Part shown: positions 45,811 to 55,800 of the stretch, piece after piece
Layout: each line of letters begins with the position of its first letter
How positions within the stretch are numbered: position 1 is the stretch's first letter
Assembly: GCF_003286415.2 (NCBI RefSeq)
Contig: NZ_CP043450.1
Location: 3,100,001 to 3,164,000 of the forward strand
Reading direction: 5' to 3'
Length of the DNA stretch: 64,000 nucleotides
Source: Mucilaginibacter rubeus
Lineage (GTDB): Bacteria; Bacteroidota; Bacteroidia; Sphingobacteriales; Sphingobacteriaceae
Notes under the pieces: generated by a model
The model's database searches: none
Told to the model about the DNA's origin: nothing
The model's input: the letters and a program-made list of their open reading frames with translations, nothing else
Position numbers and translations under genes: made by a program

Positions 45811-48800
45811 ATGAGCTATTCGGAATTACAGGTAACCACCAATTTTAGTTTTTTACGGGGAGGATCGCACCCCGAAGAACTGGTAATGCAGGCAGCAGCG
45901 CTGGGCCATACTAAAGTTGCCATTACCGACCGCAATAGCGTAGCCGGCGTTGTACGTGCGCACTTAGCCACCCGGCCGGATGATGTCAATATTAAAATTA
46001 TTCCAGCTTGCCGTCTTGACCTGCTTGATGGCGCCAGTCTGCTTGCTTATCCAACAGATATGGATGCATGGTCGCGCCTTTCCGGGCTGCTTACCCGGGG
46101 AAACCTTCGGGCCGAAAAAGGCCAGTGCCATTTGTACAAGCAAGATGTATATGAATATGCTAAAGGCATCAAGTTCATAGCTGTACCTCCCGAATCGCTA
46201 AACAGTCGCTTTGATTTTGACGAAACTTTCAAAACCGATTTAAAAGAGTACCAGGAAGCTTTCGGGCATGAACTTTATCTTGCCGCCTCACGCGCTTATA
46301 ATATTGATGACGGTAAACGGTTGCACAGGCTGGCACAATCGGGCGTACCCATTGTAGCAACTAATGATGTACATTACCATGAATCAGCCCGCAGGCAGCT
46401 TCAGGATGTTGTTACCTGTGTGCGCGAAAAATGTACCATTCATAATGCAGGCTTTAAACTCAATGCCAATGCCGAACGGTATTTGAAAAGCCCGGATGAA
46501 ATGGAACGCCTGTTTCGTCAATATCCCGATGCCATAACCCGAACTGCCGAAATAGCCGAAGCCTGCCAGTTTTCATTAGATACCCTTAAGTACATTGAAC
46601 CCGAAGAGCCCAATACCGACGGCCTTACACCGCAACAGCGGTTAACCAAATTCACCTGGCAGGGCGCGCGGCAACGGTACAACAATAATGTGCCTGACAG
46701 TATCAAACAACAAATAGAATTTGAGCTTGCCTTTATTGAGCGGAAACGGTTAGCGCCCTATTTTTTACGGGTTTACAGGTATACCCGCAAAGCGGCAGAG
46801 TTGGGTATACTTTACCAGGGACGCGGCTCGGCGGCTAACTCTACCGTATGTTATTGTTTAGCTATTACCGCTGTCGATCCTACTCAAACGCAATTACTTT
46901 TCTCCCGTTTCATGTCTGATGCGCGTGATGAATGGCCAGATATTGATGTGGATTTTGAGCATGAACGCCGGGAAGAGATCATCCAATGGATTTACAGCGA
47001 GTACGGTCGCGACCGATCAGCCATTGTAGCTACCGTTACCCAAGAACGGCATAAGGGCGCTATTCGGGATGTTGGCAAAGCCATGGGCTTATCTGTAGAT
47101 ACCATCAACCGTCTGTCGGGTGCTATCTGGGATTTTTCGGAAGAGGCATTTGACCGGCAGCGGATCATTGATCAGGGGCTTAATCCTGATGATAAGGCCT
47201 TGCATAAAGTATTGGTACTTACCGAACAATTGATGGGCTTTCCGCGCCAGTTGGGCCAGCATACAGGCGGCTTTGTTATTACCCAGGGCAAACTATCAGA
47301 TATATGCCCGGTAATGAATGCCCGAATGGAAGACCGCACCCAACTGGAATGGAATAAGGACGACCTGGAAGCACTTGGCATTCTTAAAGTTGATGTACTT
47401 GGCCTGGGTATGCTTACCTGTATCCGTAAAAGTTTTGATCTCATTAAACAACATTATGGCGAAACTTATGATTTAAAGAACGTTCCGCGCGAAGACCCGA
47501 AAGTTTACGATATGATTTGTGATGCCGATACGCTGGGCGTTTTCCAGATAGAAAGCCGCGCACAAATGTCAATGCTGCCACGGCTTAAGCCAAGAGAATA
47601 TTATGACCTGGTGATAGAGGTTGCCATTGTACGCCCTGGTCCTATCCAGGGCGATATGGTTCATCCTTACTTAAGACGTCGCGACGGAATAGAAGAAGAA
47701 AGTTATCCCAAAGAAGAATTACGGAAAATACTGGGTCGTACCAAAGGGGTGCCCCTGTTCCAGGAACAGGCCATGGAAATAGCCATGGTAGCGGCCGAGT
47801 TTACCGCAGCCGAAGCTGATCAGCTACGCCGGAGCATGGCCACATTCAAAGCTAAAGGTTTGGTAAGCCAGTTTCGTCAAAAACTGGTTGATGGCATGAC
47901 AAGAAGGGGTTACAAAGAGGATTTTGCCCATCGCATTTTTAAACAGCTGGAGGGTTTTGGTAGTTATGGTTTCCCCGAAAGTCATGCGGCATCATTTGCG
48001 CATTTGGTTTATATCTCTTCATGGCTTAAATACCATTACCCTGATGTATTTGCGGCTACCTTGTTAAACAGCCAGCCAATGGGCTTTTATCAGCCGGCCC
48101 AAATTGTAATAGATGCCGAAAGGCATGGCGTAGTGGTACGACCTGTAGATATTAACCACTCGTTTTGGGATAACACCCTTGAAGAACAGTACGGCGCATA
48201 CCGGGCATTGCGCTTAGGTTTCAGGCAGGTTAAGGGCCTTAATGAAAATGATATGCAGGCGCTCATAGCCGGTCGCGGTATAGGATATACCAGTATCAGT
48301 CATTTAAGCGATTCCGGAGTACCGCAAACCCAGATTGAAAAACTTACCGATGCCGATGCCTTCAGGTCGTTAAGCCTTGATCGTCGTGCTGCACTGTGGG
48401 AAGTACCGGCACTTAGTGATAAACCCATAGGCTTGTTTGCAGGGCAACCATCTGAAAGTACTAAAGAAACCCAGATCAGCTTGCCGTTTATGACCCAGGC
48501 CGAGCATGTGGTACAGGATTATGCGGCTACCGGTTTATCCGTTAAGGCACATCCGGTTAGTTTTTTACGCCAGCAGCTTAATATGCTGCAAGTAACCCCG
48601 ACTGCGCAACTGCCTAATCTTAAAAACGGGGATAAGATAAAAGTTGCCGGTTTGGTAACTGTACGGCAAAGGCCTGGCACTGCCAAGGGCATTTTATTTA
48701 TCACCATTGAAGATGAAACAGGATTTGCCAACCTGGTTGCCTGGGAAAAGATCTTTGACAAATACCGCAAAGATATTGTCCAATCACGCTTACTCATGGT

Positions 48801-49032
48801 TGAAGGTGTGTTACAGATTGAGGGCAAGGTGATCCACGTTATTATACGGCGCTGTTTTAATTTATCGAAGCTGTTGAGCACACTTACAACCGTTGGTAAT
48901 GACGACCAGCCGGTAATGACCTTATCCCGCAGCGACGAAACAACCGCGCCTTATCCGGCAGGATCAAACAAAGGACAGGTTCAGCAAAGCAAGCAAAAAG
49001 AGGTATTTCACAAGGGACGAAATTTTAAATAA
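45811..49032 (+). CDS. dnaE2: Error-prone DNA polymerase DnaE2
   Basis: A 1073-residue C-family polymerase alpha subunit, shorter than DnaE1 (about 1160-1450) and lacking the C-terminal tau-binding region, as expected for ImuC/DnaE2. The N-terminal PHP domain starts with YSELQVTTNFSFLRGGSHPEELV. The polymerase core has GRGSAANSTVCYCL and the catalytic aspartates in WPDIDVDFEHERREE (about residue 375), then GQHTGGFVI. A helix-hairpin-helix and an OB fold (GDKIKVAGLVTVRQRPGTAKG, about 945-1010) follow. It carries out mutagenic bypass synthesis after DNA damage, with ImuA and ImuB. Confidence 0.93.
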   Translation: MSYSELQVTTNFSFLRGGSHPEELVMQAAALGHTKVAITDRNSVAGVVRAHLATRPDDVNIKIIPACRLDLLDGASLLAYPTDMDAWSRLSGLLTRGNLRAEKGQCHLYKQDVYEYAKGIKFIAVPPESLNSRFDFDETFKTDLKEYQEAFGHELYLAASRAYNIDDGKRLHRLAQSGVPIVATNDVHYHESARRQLQDVVTCVREKCTIHNAGFKLNANAERYLKSPDEMERLFRQYPDAITRTAEIAEACQFSLDTLKYIEPEEPNTDGLTPQQRLTKFTWQGARQRYNNNVPDSIKQQIEFELAFIERKRLAPYFLRVYRYTRKAAELGILYQGRGSAANSTVCYCLAITAVDPTQTQLLFSRFMSDARDEWPDIDVDFEHERREEIIQWIYSEYGRDRSAIVATVTQERHKGAIRDVGKAMGLSVDTINRLSGAIWDFSEEAFDRQRIIDQGLNPDDKALHKVLVLTEQLMGFPRQLGQHTGGFVITQGKLSDICPVMNARMEDRTQLEWNKDDLEALGILKVDVLGLGMLTCIRKSFDLIKQHYGETYDLKNVPREDPKVYDMICDADTLGVFQIESRAQMSMLPRLKPREYYDLVIEVAIVRPGPIQGDMVHPYLRRRDGIEEESYPKEELRKILGRTKGVPLFQEQAMEIAMVAAEFTAAEADQLRRSMATFKAKGLVSQFRQKLVDGMTRRGYKEDFAHRIFKQLEGFGSYGFPESHAASFAHLVYISSWLKYHYPDVFAATLLNSQPMGFYQPAQIVIDAERHGVVVRPVDINHSFWDNTLEEQYGAYRALRLGFRQVKGLNENDMQALIAGRGIGYTSISHLSDSGVPQTQIEKLTDADAFRSLSLDRRAALWEVPALSDKPIGLFAGQPSESTKETQISLPFMTQAEHVVQDYAATGLSVKAHPVSFLRQQLNMLQVTPTAQLPNLKNGDKIKVAGLVTVRQRPGTAKGILFITIEDETGFANLVAWEKIFDKYRKDIVQSRLLMVEGVLQIEGKVIHVIIRRCFNLSKLLSTLTTVGNDDQPVMTLSRSDETTAPYPAGSNKGQVQQSKQKEVFHKGRNFK

Positions 49033-49249
49033 AAAATTTAAAATGTTTTTGCAGCTGATTCGTCTGCATTAATATACGACGAATAAAAACAGCTGTCGAG
49101 ATCGTTAAAAACAGTACAGAATAATAAAATAATAATTAGAAACACCAACATGAAAACATATCCAATATCAGCCCATCATACCCAATATTTGTGGGAGGGC
49201 ATAGACGACTAAAAGAATAATTTGACCGGGTTATTAGCGGCTGGTGCTG

Positions 49250-49257
49250 TATCTTAG
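49250..49257 (+). promoter_or_regulatory. Candidate -7 promoter box of rpiA (leaderless)
   Basis: TATCTTAG is followed by CGCC and the ATG at 49262. It differs from TAnnTTTG at one position. A TTG at 49222-49224 is 25 bp upstream, a little further than usual. Confidence 0.4.
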
Positions 49258-49261
49258 CGCC

Positions 49262-49951
49262 ATGATTGATTACAAACTGGAAGCAGCGAAAGCCGCTTTA
49301 ACCTTAATAAGCCCCAACCAAACTATAGGTTTAGGAGCCGGAAGCACCATAGCACACCTGGTTAATATGTTGGCTCAAAACCCAGAGCTTGCGGCTTCAT
49401 TAACATTTACATCATCATCATTTAAAACTACTCAATTATTAAGCAAACACGGGTTATGGATCCAGTCGCCGGCTTTGCTTAGTAAACTTGACACCTATTT
49501 TGATGGCTGCGACCAGTTTGACAGTGAACTGAATGCACTGAAAAGCGGCGGCGGTATCCATACTACCGAAAAAGTACTGGCTTCCATGGCACAGGAATTT
49601 ATTTTGCTGGGCGATGAAGGAAAATTTTCGCCTCAACTTAATGCCACTTATCCGCTTGTTATCGAGATCCTGCCACAGGCCTTACAAATTATATTGGCAA
49701 AGCTAAATGCGCTTTTCCCATCTGCTACGCTTACACAGCGTATGAGCACTCAAAAAGATGGCGCGCTGATATCAGACAACGGCAATATGCTTGTAGATGT
49801 GCTATTTACCGAATTACCTGAACCTGCCCATTTAAATACGCTTGTAAAAATGATACCGGGTGTTGTGGAGCACTCCTTATTTTACCAGATAGCAGCTAAA
49901 GCAATTATTGCGGGAGAGAACGGCATCAAAACCATTTTACCTCAACGATAA
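49262..49951 (+). CDS. rpiA: Ribose-5-phosphate isomerase A
   Basis: A 229-residue cytoplasmic enzyme of the pentose phosphate pathway, interconverting ribose 5-phosphate and ribulose 5-phosphate. Family motifs are IGLGAGSTIAHLV (phosphate loop), YFDGCDQFDSELNALKSGGG (DGADEID in most RpiA, here DGCDQFD; KSGGG replaces KGGGG) and LGDEGKFSPQL. The changes make it a divergent member but the lysine and aspartates stay. The ATG at 49262 was chosen; a GTG at 49244 would overlap the promoter-like box. The gene converges on a tetR gene with 2 bp between stops. Confidence 0.88.
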   Translation: MIDYKLEAAKAALTLISPNQTIGLGAGSTIAHLVNMLAQNPELAASLTFTSSSFKTTQLLSKHGLWIQSPALLSKLDTYFDGCDQFDSELNALKSGGGIHTTEKVLASMAQEFILLGDEGKFSPQLNATYPLVIEILPQALQIILAKLNALFPSATLTQRMSTQKDGALISDNGNMLVDVLFTELPEPAHLNTLVKMIPGVVEHSLFYQIAAKAIIAGENGIKTILPQR

Positions 49952-49953
49952 AC

Positions 49954-50553
49954 TTAATCGGGATTGTTTAACACTGTAATGCCTTTTATGGTACAAACAC
50001 CATAATTAAAATGGTTTAAGAGTTGCAGCTGTACATCCCACAAATTAAACTCGTTATGAGGATAGATAGATGAGTTGAAACCAAGCTCAATTTGGTTTAC
50101 GCGCATGATGGCTATTATCCGGGCGTCAATTTCAGGACGGATATAACCCTGATCGATACCTTTCTTTAAAAGCTTCTCGATGATATTGACCATGAAGCCT
50201 GTTTTAAATTTCAGGTATAACATCCAACCTTCATGATGATACTTTTGCAGATCGAACAATACAGCAGGATTTATTCTCGAAAAAATCTCGCCTGTACATT
50301 TGGTCAGCTCAACCATCTCATCCATCACATTGCCGGCATCACTGATGATAGCACAAAGCATCGCCTCATCATCTGCAAGCCGCTTTTTCACCAGGGCCGT
50401 AACAAGATCATTCTTATCCCTGAAATGCTGATAGATTGTTTTTTTGGAGATGCCCAGATGGCGGGCGATATCATCCATAGTAATACTTTTTATGCCTGCC
50501 TTTAGAAAAAGCTCTTCGCTCCCAATTAAAACCCGTTCCTTATCAATCATCAC
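49954..50553 (-). CDS. TetR/AcrR family regulator (second of a tandem pair)
   Basis: A 199-residue TetR repressor. The N-terminal HTH is GIKSITMDDIARHLGISKKTIYQHFRDKNDLVTALV (about residues 18-53), with a helical ligand-binding domain to the end. Its start lies 1 bp after the stop of the preceding tetR gene, so both are in one operon. The ligand is unknown. Confidence 0.92.
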   Translation of the reverse strand: MMIDKERVLIGSEELFLKAGIKSITMDDIARHLGISKKTIYQHFRDKNDLVTALVKKRLADDEAMLCAIISDAGNVMDEMVELTKCTGEIFSRINPAVLFDLQKYHHEGWMLYLKFKTGFMVNIIEKLLKKGIDQGYIRPEIDARIIAIMRVNQIELGFNSSIYPHNEFNLWDVQLQLLNHFNYGVCTIKGITVLNNPD

Positions 50554-50554
50554 T

Positions 50555-51154
50555 TTATCCTGTTATCAGCGCATTGATCCCCTTGATGGCATCGATCAGG
50601 ATCTCCTGGTTCATTTTCTCGTCATGGGTAAGCTGTATCATACTAATCGCTATCAAACCATGAATTATAGCCCAATAGGTATAGTATTTTTTTTGAACTT
50701 CCTCGTCACTTGCTTCGTGGGGTAAATAAAGCATCCGTATCACATCCGAAACCATTTCCGGAAAAAGCTTTGCTTCACCAATCTGGTTCTCTACCGGGCA
50801 ACAGCCGGTTCCAACGGCAAACATCAGCTGATAAAGCTCTTTATAAGTAATTGCAAAACTCCAGTAAGCCAGCCACATGGCTTCCATTTGCTGTGCCGCT
50901 CCGGTATGCGCATCTTTGGCTATTTTAACCATGGCAACCAATTTCAGGTGACCAGTACGCGCAAGTTCTACATACAACGCGTCTTTATTTTCAAAATACT
51001 CGTAAATGGCGGGGGCGGTGTATTCAATATTATCGGCAAGTTTACGCATACTCAATGAATCGCATCCCTCGCACTTAATCATATCCAACGCTGCGTCCAG
51101 TATCCTCCGGCGGGTATCGTCCTTTTGCCTTAATATCCGTTCTTTACTTCCCAT
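50555..51154 (-). CDS. TetR/AcrR family regulator (first of a tandem pair)
   Basis: A 199-residue TetR protein. HTH: RRILDAALDMIKCEGCDSLSMRKLADNIEYTAPAIYEYFENKDAL (about 16-60), then a helical effector domain with WAIIHGLIAISMIQLTHDEKM. The palindrome CTTGTAGCTACAAG lies 9-22 bp before the start, suggesting autoregulation, and a related half occurs before the RND adaptor gene. It is transcribed after the efflux operon terminator at 51338 and so is a separate unit. Confidence 0.92.
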   Translation of the reverse strand: MGSKERILRQKDDTRRRILDAALDMIKCEGCDSLSMRKLADNIEYTAPAIYEYFENKDALYVELARTGHLKLVAMVKIAKDAHTGAAQQMEAMWLAYWSFAITYKELYQLMFAVGTGCCPVENQIGEAKLFPEMVSDVIRMLYLPHEASDEEVQKKYYTYWAIIHGLIAISMIQLTHDEKMNQEILIDAIKGINALITG

Positions 51155-51162
51155 GGTTTAAC

Positions 51163-51176
51163 CTTGTAGCTACAAG
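51163..51176. promoter_or_regulatory. Palindromic operator upstream of the tandem tetR genes
   Basis: CTTGTAGCTACAAG is a perfect 14-bp palindrome, 9 bp before the start codon. Its first ten bases recur at 57231-57240, also about 10 bp before the start of the RND adaptor gene. A second dyad, AAGCATATTATGCTT, follows at once. A TetR site is the natural reading. Confidence 0.6.
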
Positions 51177-51337
51177 CATATTATGCTTTAATTTACTCAT
51201 TAATAAACAATTAATCACAATCAAATTACAATTATGACTATAGGTTTAGCATTGTAACAGGCTTTTATAAATATCAATTAGTCAGCATAGATAATAAATG
51301 TTTAAACAACTTCAAAATATGTCAAAATCACCACGAC

Positions 51338-51370
51338 AAAAAAAGAAGCCCGGCGCAAACCGGGCTTCTT
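51338..51370 (-). terminator. Intrinsic terminator of the RND efflux operon
   Basis: AAGAAGCCCGG (51343-51353) pairs perfectly with 51360-51370 around a 6-nt loop. On the minus strand a run of seven T follows. It lies 27 bp after the stop of the outer-membrane factor gene, the last of the operon. Confidence 0.92.
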
Positions 51371-51397
51371 GATTAACAGGGGATTAAAACTATTGTT

Positions 51398-52807
51398 CTA
51401 TTTCCAGCCGCCACCCAAAGCGCGGTAAAGGTTAACAATTGATTGCAATTCCTGCAAACGATCATTAACACTGCTTAACTGGGCAGCAAGCAAACTTTGT
51501 TCGGAAGTTAAAACATCGGTATAGTTTGTAGCCGAACTGTAACGAAGCAGCTCTTTGGTATAATCAACCGATTTTTCGAGCGCCAGCAACTGCTTGGCCC
51601 TTGAGCCTTGCTTAGCAACGGCATTTTGATAAGAGAATAACGCGTTGGTTACTTCCTGCCCTGCCGTCAACAATGATTTTTGAAAAGCATAGTAAGCCTC
51701 CTGTTGCTGAGCCTGGGCTGTCCTTAAACGGGCCCGGTTTTGACCTTTATTAAAAATAGGCTGGGTAATTCCGCCAACAAAATTGTAAAAGATAGAATGA
51801 TCGAAGAAATTCTTCAGCTGCAGGGTTGATAAACCGCCCTGACCGGTAATGGTAAGCTGCGGATAAAAGTAAGTACGCGCCAGGTTAGTGTTTTCAAAGG
51901 CACTTCTGAACGCGAACTCGGCCTGCTGCACATCCGGGCGATTTTTCAACAGTTGCGACGGGATTCCGGTTTTCAGATCCGCAACCGGTTTCTGGTCGTT
52001 CAAGCTTGTACGTTTGATAGTGCCCGGGGCCCTCGCCAGTAAAATGCTCAGTGCATTCTCAGCTTCGCGGATGCTTTGTTTAAGATCAGGGATCGTAACC
52101 TCAGCCGCGTAACGGTTAGCTTCGCTTTGTACAACAGCTGCACCGTTTACTACTGCACCCTCTTTCAGGGCTTTTACTGTTTCCACATCCTTTACCCTGA
52201 TGGTAAGCGTTTGCTCGGTAATAGCCAGTTGCTGGTCAAGCGCCAGCAGGTTATAATAAGCATTGGCGATATCTGCCACCAACTGGGTTTGAACAGCTCT
52301 TTTAGCAGCATCGCTTTGCAATAACGAAGCTAATGCAGCCCTTTTAGCGCTGCTTAGCTTACCCCAGATATCGGCTTCCCAACTTGTGCTTAAGGCCGCC
52401 TGGTAAGTTGTAGTTTTCAGGTTGAACGAACTGGCAAACTCCGGTGGAAAGTTCAAGCTTGCCGCCGATGTTTTTGCTCTTGTACCGGTTATACTTCCCT
52501 CCAGGCTTGGTAAATAGGCCGCCTTGCTTTGGTTAAATGTAGCCTGCGCCTCATTGATGCGCTGTACGGCAGTTTTCAGGTCAAGGTTTTCGCGCAGTCC
52601 TTCCTGAATCAGGTTTACCAGTACCGTATCCGAAAACAACTGGTTCATAGGCATATTGGCCATTGATGTAGTATCGGTAATGGTGGTATCCCGATATAGC
52701 TTATCGGTATTTACTACCGGTTGCTGGTATTTTTTTGTAACACACGATGCAAATACCGCCGTTGCTGCCAACGTAGCCAATATTTGTCGCTTATATGAAT
52801 AGATCAT
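51398..52807 (-). CDS. RND efflux outer membrane factor (TolC/OprM-like lipoprotein)
   Basis: A 469-residue outer membrane channel of the NodT/OprM type. The chosen start gives MIYSYKRQILATLAATAVFASC with a lipobox FASC. The repeated OEP domains show QRINEAQATFNQSKAAYLPSLEGS and LARTYFYPQLTITGQGGLST. They close with SYQNAVAKQGSRAKQLLALEK. It lies 37 bp after the RND pump gene, which completes the tripartite pump. A TTG at 52867 would overlap the pump gene and is unlikely. Confidence 0.92.
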   Translation of the reverse strand: MIYSYKRQILATLAATAVFASCVTKKYQQPVVNTDKLYRDTTITDTTSMANMPMNQLFSDTVLVNLIQEGLRENLDLKTAVQRINEAQATFNQSKAAYLPSLEGSITGTRAKTSAASLNFPPEFASSFNLKTTTYQAALSTSWEADIWGKLSSAKRAALASLLQSDAAKRAVQTQLVADIANAYYNLLALDQQLAITEQTLTIRVKDVETVKALKEGAVVNGAAVVQSEANRYAAEVTIPDLKQSIREAENALSILLARAPGTIKRTSLNDQKPVADLKTGIPSQLLKNRPDVQQAEFAFRSAFENTNLARTYFYPQLTITGQGGLSTLQLKNFFDHSIFYNFVGGITQPIFNKGQNRARLRTAQAQQQEAYYAFQKSLLTAGQEVTNALFSYQNAVAKQGSRAKQLLALEKSVDYTKELLRYSSATNYTDVLTSEQSLLAAQLSSVNDRLQELQSIVNLYRALGGGWK

Positions 52808-52844
52808 TTTGTTGCTTCTTAATTGTTTCTTAAAATTTTTGCTA

Positions 52845-55800
52845 TCAGGCCAGCGTTTCTTCTTCAACTTCTATTTCCTGTTCGGCAGGCGTACCGCTGA
52901 TACGTTCCTGCAACGACTGGAAAATGATGAACAGCACCGGTATTACAAACACACCGAATATGGTACCGATCAACATCCCCCCTACAGCGCCCGTACCAAT
53001 CGAACGGTTACCTTCGGCACCTGCACCTGAGGCAAGCATCAACGGAACCAAACCGAGAATGAACGCAAAGGAGGTCATCAAAATAGGTCTTAAACGTGCT
53101 ACCGAACCGTCAATAGCAGCCTGTACAATGCTCTCGCCGCTGCGCCTGCGCGCTACCGCAAACTCAACAATCAGGATGGCGTTTTTAGCTAACAGACCAA
53201 TAAGCATGATGAGCGTGATTTGCAGGTAGATATTATTCTCGATCCCGAAGATGCGGGCGAAGATGAACGCGCCGGCCAAACCTATCGGCAACGATAACAA
53301 TACCGCGAATGGCAGGATATAGCTTTCGTATTGTGCACTTAACAGGAAGTACACGAACACCAAACACAACATAAAAATGAAAATGGTTTGGCTGCCGCTG
53401 GCAATCTCCTCCCGTGTTAAGCCCGAAAACTCAAATCCATAACCTGCAGGCAATGTTTTAGCACCTACCTCTTGTATGGCTTTAATGGCATCACCGGTAC
53501 TAAAGCCCGGTTTTGGCGCGCCTGTTACCGAAATAGAGGTAAACAAGTTAAAGCGGTTGATAGACTCCGGCCCATAAACCCTTTTCAGCGTAACAAACTC
53601 CGAAATTGGCGCCATGGTATTATTGGCATTACGCACATACATATTATTCAAACTACCGGTTGTGCCCCTGTATGCGGCATCAGCCTGGATCATTACACGA
53701 TATTGTTTACCAAACTCGTTAAAGTTAGAAGCATAAACACCGCCGAAATAGCCCTGCAAAACGCTCAATACCGAGTTTACGGTGATACCCGCGTCTTTAC
53801 ATTTAGCCACATTTACATCAACCAAAAACTGCGGGAAGTTAGTATTAAAGAAAGTAGATGCATATTGAATTTCGGGGCGTTGATTTAGCGCACCTAAAAA
53901 CTTGCCGTTTATTTCGGCAAATTTTACGATGTCGCCGCCTGTTTTGTCCTGTACCTGGAACTCGAAACCACTGCTGTTACCAAAACCCTGCAGCGTTGGA
54001 GGGGCGAAAAACAGGATGGTAGCGCCTTTGATCCCGGCCGTCATACCAAAAAGTTTGCCGGTAACACTGTTTACGTCCGATCCTTTGGCCGTACGCTGAT
54101 CCCAAGGTTTCAGCTTGATCATGATCAAACCGTATGAACCGCCTGCACCACTCAGAATGCCTTGCCCGGCAACCCTGATCACCGATTCAACCTCTGGTAA
54201 CGACCTTACCATACCAGATACCTTATCGATAACCTCGGTAGTACGCTCTAATGATGCCGCAGGCGGCAAGGATACATCGCCAATGATGAAGCCTTGATCT
54301 TCATTAGGCACAAAGCCCGATGGTGTTGTTTTGAGCAAAAACCAGAATATCGCGGCAAAAACCAGGATCCCTGCTATTGAAAGCCATTTTTTAGCCGCCA
54401 GAAAACCTACCGATCTTTTATACTTGCGGGTAAGGGAATCAAAGCTGGTGTTAAAAGCACTATAAAATCGCTGTAAAAAACCTGTTTTATGATGCTCACC
54501 TTCGGGATGCGGTTTTAATAACAAGGCGCACAAGGCCGGGCTTAGTGTTAAAGCGTTTACTGCAGATATTAATATCGCGATAGCAAGCGTTAAACCAAAC
54601 TGCTTATAAAACACCCCGGTTGAACCTGTAATGAACGAAACCGGGATAAACACTGCAGCCATTACCAAAGTGATGGATACAATGGCCCCACTGATATCAT
54701 TCATAGCGCTGATGGTGGCGGCCTTTGCCGATTTAGCACCATGATCAAGCTTGGCGTGCACAGCCTCAACCACCACAATTGCGTCATCCACCACAATACC
54801 AATGGCCAGTACCATAGCAAACAGGGTAAGCAGATTGATGGTAAAACCAAACAATTGTAAAAAGAAGAACGTACCCACAATAGCTACCGGCACAGCGATA
54901 GCCGGGATCAATGTAGAACGGAAATCCTGAAGAAAAATGAACACTACGATAAATACCAGCACAAAGGCTTCAATAAGTGTATGCACTACCTTCTCTATAG
55001 AGGCATCCAAAAAGTCATTGGCGCTGAAAAGGGAGGTATAGCTAATACCCGCCGGAAACGTTTTTGAAGCGGCTTCAATAGTTTGCTCACAGTTTTTAAT
55101 TAACTCGTGCGCGTTTGAACCTGCAGTTTGGTAAATGGCTATGGCTATGCCCGGTTTACCATTCATGGTAGTAGCATTAGCATAACTTTGCGCGCCAAGC
55201 TCTACACGTGCTATATCTTTCAGGCGCAATAATTGCCCCTTGGTTGATGAACGGATTACAATGTTCTCAAACTCGGGCACACTTGTAAGTCGGCCTTTGT
55301 ACTTTAACACATATTGGAACGACTGGTTATCATTCTCTCCCACTTTACCCGGCGCAGCCTCAATATTTTGCTCGGCAAGAGCGTTGTTCACATCATCGGG
55401 CACAAGGCCATAGGTGGCCATTACATCAGGCTTTAACCAAATACGCATGGAATAATCCTGTATACCAAATGACGACGCGTCACCCACACCGTTGATACGC
55501 TTAATCTGCGGCAGCAGGTTGATATTGGCATAGTTTTGCAGAAATTTCTCGTCGTAACTTTTGTTATCGCTCGACAGGGAAAACACCATCACCATACTGC
55601 TTTGGCGTTTACTGGTAGTAACACCCGCCTTGGTTACTTCGGCAGGAAGTAAGCTGGTAGCTTTTGATACCCTGTTCTGCACGTTTACCGCAGCCAGATC
55701 GGGGTCTGTACCCTGTTTAAAATAAACAGTAATGGCAGCACTACCATCGTTACTCGCGGTAGAGGTCATGTAGGTCATGTTTTCCACACCGTTTATCTGC

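Noticed and set aside
49058..49084. ATTCGTC/GACGAAT inverted repeat after dnaE2
   Set aside because: A 7-bp stem with a 13-nt loop and no T-run. It may be chance.
49151..49204. 17-codon frame upstream of rpiA
   Set aside because: It is very short and has no ribosome-binding site or promoter that would set it apart. A leader peptide cannot be shown.
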